A stretch of 22,562 nucleotides of DNA. Origin: Candidatus Zhuqueibacterota bacterium. GTDB lineage: Bacteria > Zhuqueibacterota > Zhuqueibacteria > Thermofontimicrobiales > Thiofontviventaceae. Of the stretch, positions 15,440-22,562 are shown piece after piece; the stretch's first letter is position 1; each line of letters starts with the position of its first letter. The notes below the pieces were generated by a model that was not told the DNA's origin, ran no database searches, and worked only from the letters and a program-made list of their open reading frames with translations. Location of the stretch: NCBI GenBank assembly GCA_014729735.1, contig WJJN01000036.1:1-22562 (forward strand), given 5' to 3'. The translations under genes were made by a program, and so were the position numbers.

Positions 15440-16435
15440 ATGCGGACAAAGTACCCAAAATTTCAGGCGATCGAAGCTTTAGTCGATGCCATGCATTTAA
15501 AGACAGATGACATCACAAGTGTCACTGAACTGCGGGATAGCATGCGTTCGTTTGTTGCCCGGATTAGGTATAAGAATTGTACCAGTGATCGGCAGGTAAT
15601 TTTAAAACGGGCTTTTACCGGCAGTATTGAATTTGAATCAGACATTATTCGCCTCTTCGAACGAAATGGAATCGATGTCGCAAAAATAATTGCGCTTTAC
15701 CCGGAAGCCGGATTATTGATATTAGAAGATTTAGGAGACATCAACCTGGAGAGTATGGACAGCCGTGAAAACAGAATTCAGGAAGCAATTGACATTCTTA
15801 TTCAAATTCATTTTGCAGGTATTCGATGTTTTGATGAATTACGTTCAATCTTCCGTGCACACGGACGCGACAGGAAATTTGATCTGAGCGGCTATAACAA
15901 ACAACTGGCGATGATTAATTTAAATCGGATTCAGGATCTATTTCGCAATAAGTTTCCCAATTCTGAAAAACGAAAAATCCTGGAATTGTTGCTTCAAATG
16001 TTAAGTTTCACAGCGGAAAAAAATCCGAATTGTTACCAAGCGGATATTCCGAGTCCGTTGATAATCAATGATTTGAAACCGCATCATTTTATATTGCATG
16101 ATAATCGTTTTAAAATTATCGATCTCGAGACGTTGACGCTTTTTGGAATACCGCAGATCGATCTGGTACATCTGCTTGAACATCCGGCATTTCAATTAAG
16201 CTCAGAAATTAAAGAGAAATATATCAATTATTACTATGATAAGATACTGAGTGCAAGAATGGATTTTCTAAAAGGCAGAGAAGATTTTAAAATTGGCTAT
16301 GTTTATTATCTACTTACCTATAAACTCTTTATTTCATGTGTCAGCCGTAAAAAAAGTCCGAATTTGCTTAACGAGTTTTCAGGGGTTCCTTTAATCGATG
16401 ATATCTTACAAATTGTCAAAAAGCATGAGGCATGA
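15440..16435 (+). CDS. Aminoglycoside-phosphotransferase-like kinase with altered catalytic loop
   Basis: This 331-residue protein has an APH/choline-kinase-like outline: N-lobe lysine K56 in 'VILKRA', hinge 'LLILEDLGD', catalytic loop I-N210-D211-L-K-P-H215-H216-F, and the metal-binding D228 in 'FKIIDLETLTLFG', followed by 'IDLVHLL'. Compared with the usual HxDxxxxN loop, the first His is Ile and the metal-binding Asn is His (H216), while both Asp residues are kept. It may thus be an active but divergent small-molecule or peptide kinase, or a pseudokinase. ATG 15440 lies 12 bases after the previous stop, and the AAGG of its ribosome site overlaps that TAA. Its stop overlaps the ABC exporter start. 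Possible roles: phosphorylating the peptide or a sugar, or self-protection. The fold call is good; the role is open. Confidence 0.75.
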   Translation: MRTKYPKFQAIEALVDAMHLKTDDITSVTELRDSMRSFVARIRYKNCTSDRQVILKRAFTGSIEFESDIIRLFERNGIDVAKIIALYPEAGLLILEDLGDINLESMDSRENRIQEAIDILIQIHFAGIRCFDELRSIFRAHGRDRKFDLSGYNKQLAMINLNRIQDLFRNKFPNSEKRKILELLLQMLSFTAEKNPNCYQADIPSPLIINDLKPHHFILHDNRFKIIDLETLTLFGIPQIDLVHLLEHPAFQLSSEIKEKYINYYYDKILSARMDFLKGREDFKIGYVYYLLTYKLFISCVSRKKSPNLLNEFSGVPLIDDILQIVKKHEA

Positions 16436-18204
16436 TGTATATGTTATCTTTTGGAAAATTGAAACTGAAAGAGAATAAAGAAAATATTTTGACCATATTC
16501 AGATTTTACCGCCAGGATGGACGGTTACTGATCTGGATTTCCGCGCTGGCATTACTCGGATTGGCGATTACTTTGCCTCTACCTTATTTTTATGTTCGTT
16601 ATCTCGACAGCATGATTCGCTTCAAAGATATGTTGCTGTTTCGGAACCTGATTTTGATTTACGTCGGACTAACAGTCGTCAAATCCATCATGTTCTATTT
16701 CAAACAGCATCTGTTGATTGTTTTCAACCAGAAGGTGATGTATCGGATGCGCCGCGCCTTGTTAAAAGCGATTTTGAACACTAAGTACTCCTACTTCCAG
16801 AAGAATCAAACCGGATATATCTTGTCGCGAATTTATCAGGACATCAATAATTTATCCCCGATTTTTCCAAACAGCTTTTTGAATTTGGCGTTGCGCATGA
16901 TTTCGTTAATTGCCAGCGCGGTACTGATTTTTCTGATCAACTGGAAACTGGCGCTGTTCGCATTTTTGATATCGCCATTATTTTTTATCAACAATCTCGT
17001 ATTTGCAAAGCGAATTATTGAAAACAGCAAAAAGGTTCGGGAGATTTGGGCACAGCTTTATGGCAAAACTCAGGAACTTCTTTCCGGGATTTATACCATT
17101 AAATGCTTCAATCGTGAAAACGCCGAGTTGCGATATTATTGCAGGGAGCAAAAAAAAGTACTGAATTCAATTGTCAAATTGCTGGTTGTCAATAATATTT
17201 CCAATTCAATTGCTGTTTTTACGCAGGGCATCATTCCCGTTTCCCTGTTCTTTTATGCATTTTATATTTATCTGGATGATGCGATTACTATTGGTCAAAT
17301 ATTCGCGTTTTTCTTTTATATTTTCAGATTTTACGGACCGGTGATGAGCATCTATAATTATATTTTGAGTTTTCAAAATATGCTGCCGTCGCTGGATAGA
17401 ACCTGTGAAATATTGAATCTCGAAAAAGAAGATAACCGACATTTTCTATTGACAGATCGGTCCAGGTTGAAATCCGAAAGATATAATACCATCGAATTTC
17501 GGAATGTTGAATTTGGATACAACGACAAAAAGATATTCAAAAAATTATCATTTGATGTCGAAAAACACGACTTCGTGGCTCTTGTTGGACCGAGCGGTAG
17601 CGGGAAAACCACAATAACGAATCTGCTGCTTGGCTACGTCAAGCCGGAGAACGGAGTAATAAAAGTCGGTCCGGATAAGATCGAAGATATCCCGTTGCGT
17701 AAGCTGCGGGAAATTATCGGTGTTGTGGCGCAGGACGTCCATCTGTTCAATCGCACAATCCGCGCCAATATTGCAATGGGCAATCCGGAAGCATCTCTTG
17801 AAATGATACAGGATGCAGCCCGGCGAGCCAATATTCACGAATTCATAATGAGCCTGCCGCATAGATATGATACCATTGTTGGAGAAGCCGGGACGAATAT
17901 TTCCAGAGGAGAGCGACAGCGCATTTGTATCGCCAGAACACTTGTGAAAAACACGCCGATTGTTATTTTCGATGAAGCAACGTCTTCTCTGGACGCGGAT
18001 TCTCAAAAGATGATATATCAGACGATTTTTGAAATTGCAAAAGACACAACTGTCCTGTTAATAACTCATAAATTGCACAGTTTAAAAAGCATTGAAAAAA
18101 TTCTTTATTTGAACTCTGGCGAGATAGTGGAATCCGGAAGTCATCAAACATTATATGAAATGAATGGCAATTACCGGAAATATTATGAATTTGAAGAACT
18201 TTAA
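16432..18204 (+). CDS. ABC exporter (fused TMD-NBD), no peptidase domain
   Basis: This 590-residue half-transporter carries an N-terminal six-helix exporter domain (first helices about 30-60) and a C-terminal nucleotide-binding domain: Walker A 386-394 (GPSGSGKTT), Q-loop in 'VAQDVHLF', signature I-S491-R-G-E-R-Q-R (a variant of LSGGQ), Walker B D514-E515, H-loop H546. As a homodimer in the inner membrane it would export the finished peptide. It has no N-terminal C39 peptidase domain, so unlike many RiPP exporters it cannot remove a leader. The first ATG overlaps the kinase stop as ATGATG; ATG 16441 is also possible because GAGG at 16427-16430 lies 10 bases before it. Translational coupling with the kinase is likely either way. 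Confidence 0.92.
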   Translation: MMYMLSFGKLKLKENKENILTIFRFYRQDGRLLIWISALALLGLAITLPLPYFYVRYLDSMIRFKDMLLFRNLILIYVGLTVVKSIMFYFKQHLLIVFNQKVMYRMRRALLKAILNTKYSYFQKNQTGYILSRIYQDINNLSPIFPNSFLNLALRMISLIASAVLIFLINWKLALFAFLISPLFFINNLVFAKRIIENSKKVREIWAQLYGKTQELLSGIYTIKCFNRENAELRYYCREQKKVLNSIVKLLVVNNISNSIAVFTQGIIPVSLFFYAFYIYLDDAITIGQIFAFFFYIFRFYGPVMSIYNYILSFQNMLPSLDRTCEILNLEKEDNRHFLLTDRSRLKSERYNTIEFRNVEFGYNDKKIFKKLSFDVEKHDFVALVGPSGSGKTTITNLLLGYVKPENGVIKVGPDKIEDIPLRKLREIIGVVAQDVHLFNRTIRANIAMGNPEASLEMIQDAARRANIHEFIMSLPHRYDTIVGEAGTNISRGERQRICIARTLVKNTPIVIFDEATSSLDADSQKMIYQTIFEIAKDTTVLLITHKLHSLKSIEKILYLNSGEIVESGSHQTLYEMNGNYRKYYEFEEL

Positions 18205-18217
18205 TTTTGGAGAATAA

Positions 18218-19018
18218 ATGAGTGTAGAAGTGACAATAATAATTCCGGCGTTTAACGGCGGGCGGTTTATTCAGGAGACAATCGAAAGCGCCACACGCCA
18301 GGATCTGGATAGCTATGAAATTATCATCGGTGATGATTGCAGCTCAGATGATACTCAGGAAAAATGTCTGAAGATGGTAGAAAAATACGATAACATTTCC
18401 TATTTTCGCAACGAAAAGACATTGAGCGAAGGCGCAAATCGTAACCGCTGCATTGCCAGAGGAAGTGGCGAGTTTATCTTTCCGCTGGATCATGACAATA
18501 TTCTGCCCGATGGTCTTCTTGCCAGACTTTTGAGGAAAGCAAAGGATGTCTATTCAGAGCAGGGAAAACACGCATTGATTTCTCCGCTGGTGATTCAGTT
18601 TTTCAAGGATTTTCCCGGAAAACAGACCGGTCTTGAGTTCAAGCCGCTACGCTGGACTTACCACAGAATCAGTTATGAAGACGTGCTCACCTGCCAGAAA
18701 TTTTGTCCGTCGGTCTCAGGGCATTATCTCTATCATCGCAGCATTCATGAGGATGTAGGCGGATATCTGGAAAATGTCGGCTCACTTGATGATCTTGGTT
18801 ATGGTATTGGAACACACATCGCTGGCTATCGATATGTGCTGCTCGAAGATACCTTTTATTATCATCGCATTCATTCAGGTTCTATGTGGATTAATGAGAA
18901 AAAAAATTTGCCGCGCTATTGGAAGAACCTGTTCGAGCATTACGGTGACTATTATACTGAAAGCGAATTGCTGAAATTTAAACAACAAAAATTGAATACA
19001 GAAGAATTAATAAAGTAA
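18218..19018 (+). CDS. Family 2 (GT-A) glycosyltransferase
   Basis: This 266-residue protein has the GT-A nucleotide-sugar fold: 'VTIIIPAFNGGRFIQETIES' at the start, 'IIIGDDCSSDDT', 'GANRNRCIARGSGEFIF' and the metal-binding D91-H-D93 in 'PLDHDN'. There is no transmembrane helix, so it works in the cytoplasm or at the membrane surface. ATG 18218 follows GGAG, 13 bases after the exporter gene. Such enzymes transfer sugars to lipids, polysaccharides or proteins and occur in glycopeptide RiPP clusters; with the epimerase gene at the right edge it could belong to sugar decoration of the product, or to a neighbouring cell-surface glycan pathway. The enzyme class is secure; donor and acceptor are unknown. 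Confidence 0.9.
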   Translation: MSVEVTIIIPAFNGGRFIQETIESATRQDLDSYEIIIGDDCSSDDTQEKCLKMVEKYDNISYFRNEKTLSEGANRNRCIARGSGEFIFPLDHDNILPDGLLARLLRKAKDVYSEQGKHALISPLVIQFFKDFPGKQTGLEFKPLRWTYHRISYEDVLTCQKFCPSVSGHYLYHRSIHEDVGGYLENVGSLDDLGYGIGTHIAGYRYVLLEDTFYYHRIHSGSMWINEKKNLPRYWKNLFEHYGDYYTESELLKFKQQKLNTEELIK

Positions 19019-19033
19019 TATCAGGTCATTGGC

Positions 19034-19948
19034 ATGTGGAATATTGGCGGCGGCATTAATTATAATCATTTGGCACGGATTAGCATCGGATTAAATAAGA
19101 TACAACCTGGTCTTGTAACATCAATTTACGACTGTTATAATATTCTGAAATGGATGGGCGGACGACCATTTCTACATGTGCCGAAAATGACGCCGGATGA
19201 TTATATTAAGCGGGTGAAAAATCTGAACTCGAAGGGAATCGGGTATTTTCATGTTTTTAGCAATTTCCATATCACCGATGTTGATCTTGATGATCCGGAT
19301 TGTAATTACTTTTTACAGGAAACACACGATGCGATGAATGGCGTCATTTGCACAAGCCCGAAATTGATCAAATACTTGCGTGACAACTATCCGCTGTTTA
19401 AGATTATGGGATCATGCACGATCATGGAGCGACGACTTGAAAATCTTAAGAAATTGCAGGAACTATATGATATTTTGATTATTCCACCGTCGCTCAATAA
19501 AAGCTATAAATTGATTGAAAAATTGGATACGTCTCGGATCGAAATCATGGTCAGTGAGAGTTGCTATGCAGACTGTAAAGTTCGGCGAATGCATTATTCA
19601 CTGATAAACAAATGGAATATTTCCCATGATTTGAAAGACTTGCAGAACTTTTATGATTTTTTTTACAGAAATCCGAATACTTGTTTCAACAGAAATAAGA
19701 AACAAAAAAATCCGATGGCACTTTTTATGAAAAAAAAGCAAATAAGGCGTTTTTTGGATATGGGAGTGAATTTGTTCAAATTGCAGGAGCGTTATGACGA
19801 ATTGAGAACTATCGACAACATAATCCGTTTCGTCATTTTCTACAGTGATGAATCAATGGAACGAAAGTACCGGATGCTGAGACTAATTCCCAGGAAGCGA
19901 CTCCTGCACTTGCTGTTGTACAAAAAATTACGCGTCCCTGTTAAGTAA
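19034..19948 (+). CDS. U32-peptidase-like TIM-barrel protein (putative Fe-S)
   Basis: This is a 304-residue protein. The middle has the run 'NGVICTSPKLIKYLRDNYP', 'IMGSCTIMERRLENL', 'YDILIIPPSLNKSYKLIEK' and then 'IEIMVSESCYADCKVRRMHY' (C177, C181, H187), with a further Cys near 215. This follows the pattern of U32-type barrels, where a strand, a Cys-rich turn and a His-Tyr sit at an Fe-S site. Characterised U32 proteins (TrhP, RlhA, UbiU/UbiV) are [4Fe-4S] hydroxylases or RNA-modifying proteins rather than proven proteases. ATG 19034 has only a weak AGG upstream. It is 15 bases after the glycosyltransferase. It may hydroxylate the peptide or trim it, but this is inference; the assignment rests on recalled pattern and should be checked by profile search. 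Confidence 0.55.
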   Translation: MWNIGGGINYNHLARISIGLNKIQPGLVTSIYDCYNILKWMGGRPFLHVPKMTPDDYIKRVKNLNSKGIGYFHVFSNFHITDVDLDDPDCNYFLQETHDAMNGVICTSPKLIKYLRDNYPLFKIMGSCTIMERRLENLKKLQELYDILIIPPSLNKSYKLIEKLDTSRIEIMVSESCYADCKVRRMHYSLINKWNISHDLKDLQNFYDFFYRNPNTCFNRNKKQKNPMALFMKKKQIRRFLDMGVNLFKLQERYDELRTIDNIIRFVIFYSDESMERKYRMLRLIPRKRLLHLLLYKKLRVPVK

Positions 19949-19985
19949 AATAATCATCTATTGAAATAAAGGTTGAAATCTCGGA

Positions 19986-20960
19986 ATGAGCTATATTGAA
20001 CCACCGGAAAAAATTCGAATATGCGTAAGCGAGGCGTGCAATTTAAGATGCAGGTTTTGTACATGCCAAAAAAAAGGGTTCTCAAATCGGTTGATCGATT
20101 TTGATGTATTTAAGAATATCGTAGATCAGGTGTTTGCATATTCCCCGAAAGCATATCTCAGTTTAATTGGTAAAGGCGAAACGCTGATGCATCCGCAGGC
20201 AGTCGATCTAATTGAATATGCAATGCGGAAGAATGTGAAAGCAATTTCCGTGACAACAAACGGAACGCTGTTGTCGAAAGAGATTCAAAAAGAAATTCTT
20301 GAACGGTGTTCAGGTTTAGTAGGAATTTCTGTAAGCGTGGACGGAATGAAAGAGTCATACGAAAAAATCCGCATCGGCGCGAATTATGATCAGGTTGTGG
20401 AAAATGTCCGCAGCTTTATCGAGATGCGCAATGAGATGCACAAACACAATGTCCAGATATCGATGAATATGACAAAAGTACGTCATTCGGACGAGGAATT
20501 AAAAGAGTACATTCAATTCTGGCTCGGTCTGGGAGTTGACCAGTTAATTATCAGGTCGCTATTCGAAATCGATCATCATACAAATATTACTCGCTGGGTA
20601 GAGCCAAATCGTCTTCCGGCTTTCCCGGAGAAGAAACCGTGCCAATTTCTTACTTCCTTTTTGCAATTTGAATACACAGGGAAAATCGAGCACCTGTGTT
20701 TCGGACCATACGGAGAGCAAAAAATTGTAGATTTTGATTTGACGAAACAATCACTAAAAGAAATATGGGAATCAGAACACTATCAAAATATTCGAAAATA
20801 TCATATTTCCAATCCAGAAAAGTATACTCCATCATGCAAGGATTGTGAGATTTGGAAAATAGATTTCTTGCCCGTCGATCGAAAAGTCGTTTATATTGGC
20901 GATAGAAAATTTTTATCGATGCGAAATGCTTATCTGAATATATACAAGGCATTAAAATAG
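19986..20960 (+). CDS. Radical SAM protein with reduced SPASM/Twitch domain
   Basis: This is a 324-residue protein. The radical SAM cluster is near the N-terminus: C18, C22, C25 (CNLRCRFC). Barrel signatures follow ('LIGKGETLMHP', 'SVTTNGTLLSKE', 'ISVSVDG'). The C-terminus has only four auxiliary cysteines, C219, C238, C284 and C287 (CX18C and CX2C), consistent with one auxiliary cluster as in Twitch or half-SPASM enzymes, in contrast to the seven-Cys SPASM protein at 8549. It has no PqqD-like domain, so it would depend on the free PqqD-like protein or act on a non-peptide. AAGG at about 19968 is rather far from ATG 19986, so the start is less sure. Possible peptide or sugar modification. Confidence 0.88.
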   Translation: MSYIEPPEKIRICVSEACNLRCRFCTCQKKGFSNRLIDFDVFKNIVDQVFAYSPKAYLSLIGKGETLMHPQAVDLIEYAMRKNVKAISVTTNGTLLSKEIQKEILERCSGLVGISVSVDGMKESYEKIRIGANYDQVVENVRSFIEMRNEMHKHNVQISMNMTKVRHSDEELKEYIQFWLGLGVDQLIIRSLFEIDHHTNITRWVEPNRLPAFPEKKPCQFLTSFLQFEYTGKIEHLCFGPYGEQKIVDFDLTKQSLKEIWESEHYQNIRKYHISNPEKYTPSCKDCEIWKIDFLPVDRKVVYIGDRKFLSMRNAYLNIYKALK

Positions 20961-20968
20961 GAATTGTC

Positions 20969-22363
20969 ATGAAAATAACGCTGATTACACCTCCCGGCTA
21001 CAGTCATATAGAAATGTGTGAAACGATTTATGAGACTGCTGCAATAACAGCGATTCACAAATTATGTGAACAGGAACATATTGTACTGGATGGCAACGAA
21101 TTGCTAATCGGGGAGATGTATAAGAGGCTCGATGATTATGAGCCGGATGTGATAACTTTGGTTTTACAGGATGGTTACGGATGCTGGCAATGGTTATCCG
21201 AATTGTCGAAATATTTTGAAGATCAACTGGAATTATATACCTGGATCGCACTTGGCAAAGGCGCAGCAGCGCTTCAATTTCAACTCCTAAACCGTTTCCC
21301 TGTGATAGATTTTGTCGTTCGGGGAGAACCTGACATTTCATACTCTGAACTTTTGGAAGCAATTGAAAACGGAACGGATATTGGATTAATAAAGGGGATT
21401 ATTTTTCGAGCAGATGATCGATTAGGAATGAGTCCGGCACAAAAGCTAAATATAGCTCCTGCTGCACTACCGTTACCGATTTATCAATCATTAAGAGAGA
21501 TAAAATGTCTACCATTATATATGTCAAATCGGTTGCACCATGGTAACGGTTTTCTCTTGACTGATCCTTTGGGGGATTACGAGAGAATTTTAAAGTCACC
21601 CAATCGGCTCATTTCTGAAATTGAAACGATTAATGCACACAAACCCCCGGTCTTTTTTTTAGATGATAATATTTTTCAATGCATTAGAGAAAACAATGAG
21701 AATATTGAAGCATACTTCACTCAGGTTGGTGAAAAAATAACAGAATTTCATTTGAGATTGACATCCGCAGATTTGGATGAAAATATATTGCAGCGCTTAA
21801 AACAATCAGGACTTTCGAAAATTTTTGTAACAATCGTGATCCGACCCGGGTTCAGCTTCATCGATCCGCTTGATATTCTGAAAAAGGTGAAAATCGAATA
21901 CGAAATCGAGTGTATTTTATTTGCGCCGGATATTTCAATGGATGAATTCTTTCAAGCGCTGTCAGATATTGAAAATGATATTATGCCCGATTACGAGCCT
22001 TGTTCAGGCTACTCTGTCTTTCGGCAGATGGAGTTATTCCCTGAAAATATTGAAAAGACCTCAGAATTAAAAAAGGATTTAATAACACCGGAAATTAAAG
22101 GCATCCATCATTTGGTGAATTTCTATAAGAAAAAGCGGATCTCACTATTTTACGAACAAATATTTTCCAGGGATAAATCGCAGCCAGATCAATTCGACGA
22201 TTTGCGAAAGAATGTGTGGAAGCTCGATTTTCGGGTTCTCCGGTTACTATCTGATCATTTTCAAAACATTAAATCAGGTAAGAAAATTACTAAATCAATA
22301 TTTGATGCGATTCAGGAATTTAATTCGAAATTTCAAATTCTTTCTAAAATTGGGATTCAATAA
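20969..22363 (+). CDS. Degenerate B12-binding radical SAM-like protein lacking the Fe-S cysteines
   Basis: This is a 464-residue protein. The domain order is that of the B12 radical SAM paralogues at 12177 and 13766: N-terminal cobalamin-like domain with V116-V-R-G-E-P121 (paralogues have VRGEGE), a linker with 'LPLPIYQSL', and a barrel with the D232-D-N-I-F strand motif and 'ILQRLKQSGLSKIFVTI'. At the cluster site, S-x-R-G-C-F-G-N-C-S-F-C becomes S186-N-R188-L-H190-H-G192-N193-G194-F-L-L197: Arg and Gly-Asn are kept, but the three cysteines are His190, Gly194 and Leu197. It cannot ligate the usual [4Fe-4S]. The frame is intact, with ribosome site AGGAA before ATG 20969, and its stop overlaps the next start. 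It is probably a kept non-catalytic partner or scaffold rather than a decaying pseudogene. Confidence 0.8.
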   Translation: MKITLITPPGYSHIEMCETIYETAAITAIHKLCEQEHIVLDGNELLIGEMYKRLDDYEPDVITLVLQDGYGCWQWLSELSKYFEDQLELYTWIALGKGAAALQFQLLNRFPVIDFVVRGEPDISYSELLEAIENGTDIGLIKGIIFRADDRLGMSPAQKLNIAPAALPLPIYQSLREIKCLPLYMSNRLHHGNGFLLTDPLGDYERILKSPNRLISEIETINAHKPPVFFLDDNIFQCIRENNENIEAYFTQVGEKITEFHLRLTSADLDENILQRLKQSGLSKIFVTIVIRPGFSFIDPLDILKKVKIEYEIECILFAPDISMDEFFQALSDIENDIMPDYEPCSGYSVFRQMELFPENIEKTSELKKDLITPEIKGIHHLVNFYKKKRISLFYEQIFSRDKSQPDQFDDLRKNVWKLDFRVLRLLSDHFQNIKSGKKITKSIFDAIQEFNSKFQILSKIGIQ

Positions 22364-22562
22364 TGAATAACAGGCATTATGAAAATCATTTTGCCGGTGC
22401 TTCTGTATTAATTACTGGTGGGCTCGGATTTATTGGCTCACATCTGGCGCGACGGCTGGTCTCTCTGGGTGCAGATGTCACGATAATGGATAGCCTAATT
22501 CCCGAGTATGGCGGAAATCGTTTTAATATAAAGGGTATTGAGCAACATGTCATGGTAAATAT
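22363..22562 (+). CDS. NAD-dependent epimerase/dehydratase, 3'-truncated by the window
   Basis: The start ATG 22363 overlaps the preceding TAA by one base (TAATG), implying coupled translation. The 66 residues present carry the Rossmann nucleotide-binding motif G-G-L-G-F-I-G-S-H-L near residues 19-28, preceded by 'ASVLITG', then 'GADVTIMD' with the acidic residue that selects NAD over NADP. The run 'SLIPEYGGNRFNI' is typical of the extended SDR sugar-nucleotide epimerases. The catalytic YxxxK lies beyond the window. It probably makes or interconverts an NDP-sugar, which would pair with the glycosyltransferase at 18218. Confidence 0.88.
   Translation, partial: MNNRHYENHFAGASVLITGGLGFIGSHLARRLVSLGADVTIMDSLIPEYGGNRFNIKGIEQHVMVN

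Noticed and set aside
17548..18006. 152-codon open frame on the minus strand within the ABC exporter
   Set aside because: It lies opposite the strongly conserved ATPase motifs, has no ribosome site and no recognisable protein; antisense shadow.
20985..21362. 125-codon minus-strand open frame
   Set aside because: Antisense to the B12-like domain of the degenerate rSAM gene; no supporting motif.
1..22562. tRNA, rRNA, CRISPR arrays, insertion sequences
   Set aside because: None seen on either strand: no spaced direct repeats, no transposase-like reading frame, no cloverleaf noticed by eye.

Overview
The window reads as one bacterial gene cluster with every supported gene on the + strand and short or overlapping junctions, cut at both ends (a TPR gene at the left edge, a sugar-nucleotide epimerase-type gene at the right). 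The DNA is AT-leaning and the Shine-Dalgarno sites are good. Secreted proteins carry signal peptides ending in an A-Q type site, which would fit the FCB superphylum (Calditrichota/KSB1-like lineages). That assignment is a guess from style, not a match.

Left part (1-6859): the 3' end of a TPR protein; a 266-base gap; then a membrane-anchored NEW3-domain protein, an ABC ATPase, an ABC-2 type permease and an exported calcineurin-like phosphoesterase with two C-terminal PsbP/DcrB-like modules. These look like an envelope/transport block placed directly before the biosynthetic genes.

Central and right part (6883-22562): a probable RiPP (ribosomally made, post-translationally modified peptide) cluster that I cannot equate with a described family. 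It contains a free PqqD-like recognition protein, a radical SAM/SPASM enzyme with a fused PqqD-like N-terminus, three intact B12-binding radical SAM proteins, a second radical SAM protein with a reduced auxiliary-cluster domain, and a fourth B12-rSAM-like protein whose three cluster cysteines are all replaced. Also present are a GSCFA-TPR protein, an APH-like kinase, a peptidase-domain-free ABC exporter, a family 2 glycosyltransferase, a U32-like protein and the start of an NAD-dependent epimerase. Between the modification genes sit three small genes. The last (10514-10717) has a perfect Shine-Dalgarno site and encodes a 67-residue peptide with a polar, basic N-terminal half and a Val/Thr/Ile-rich C-terminal segment ending W-P-Y. 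It is the best precursor candidate.

Working model (inference): the PqqD-like domains bind the leader, the B12 radical SAM enzymes and the SPASM enzyme modify the beta-branched core (C-methylation, epimerisation or cross-linking), the kinase and glycosyltransferase may decorate or protect, and the ABC exporter moves the product out. The precursor gene is bracketed by a roughly 35-base imperfect inverted repeat and ends in three consecutive in-frame stop codons, two features the gene calls do not explain. I saw no tRNA, rRNA, CRISPR array, transposase or recombinase gene.
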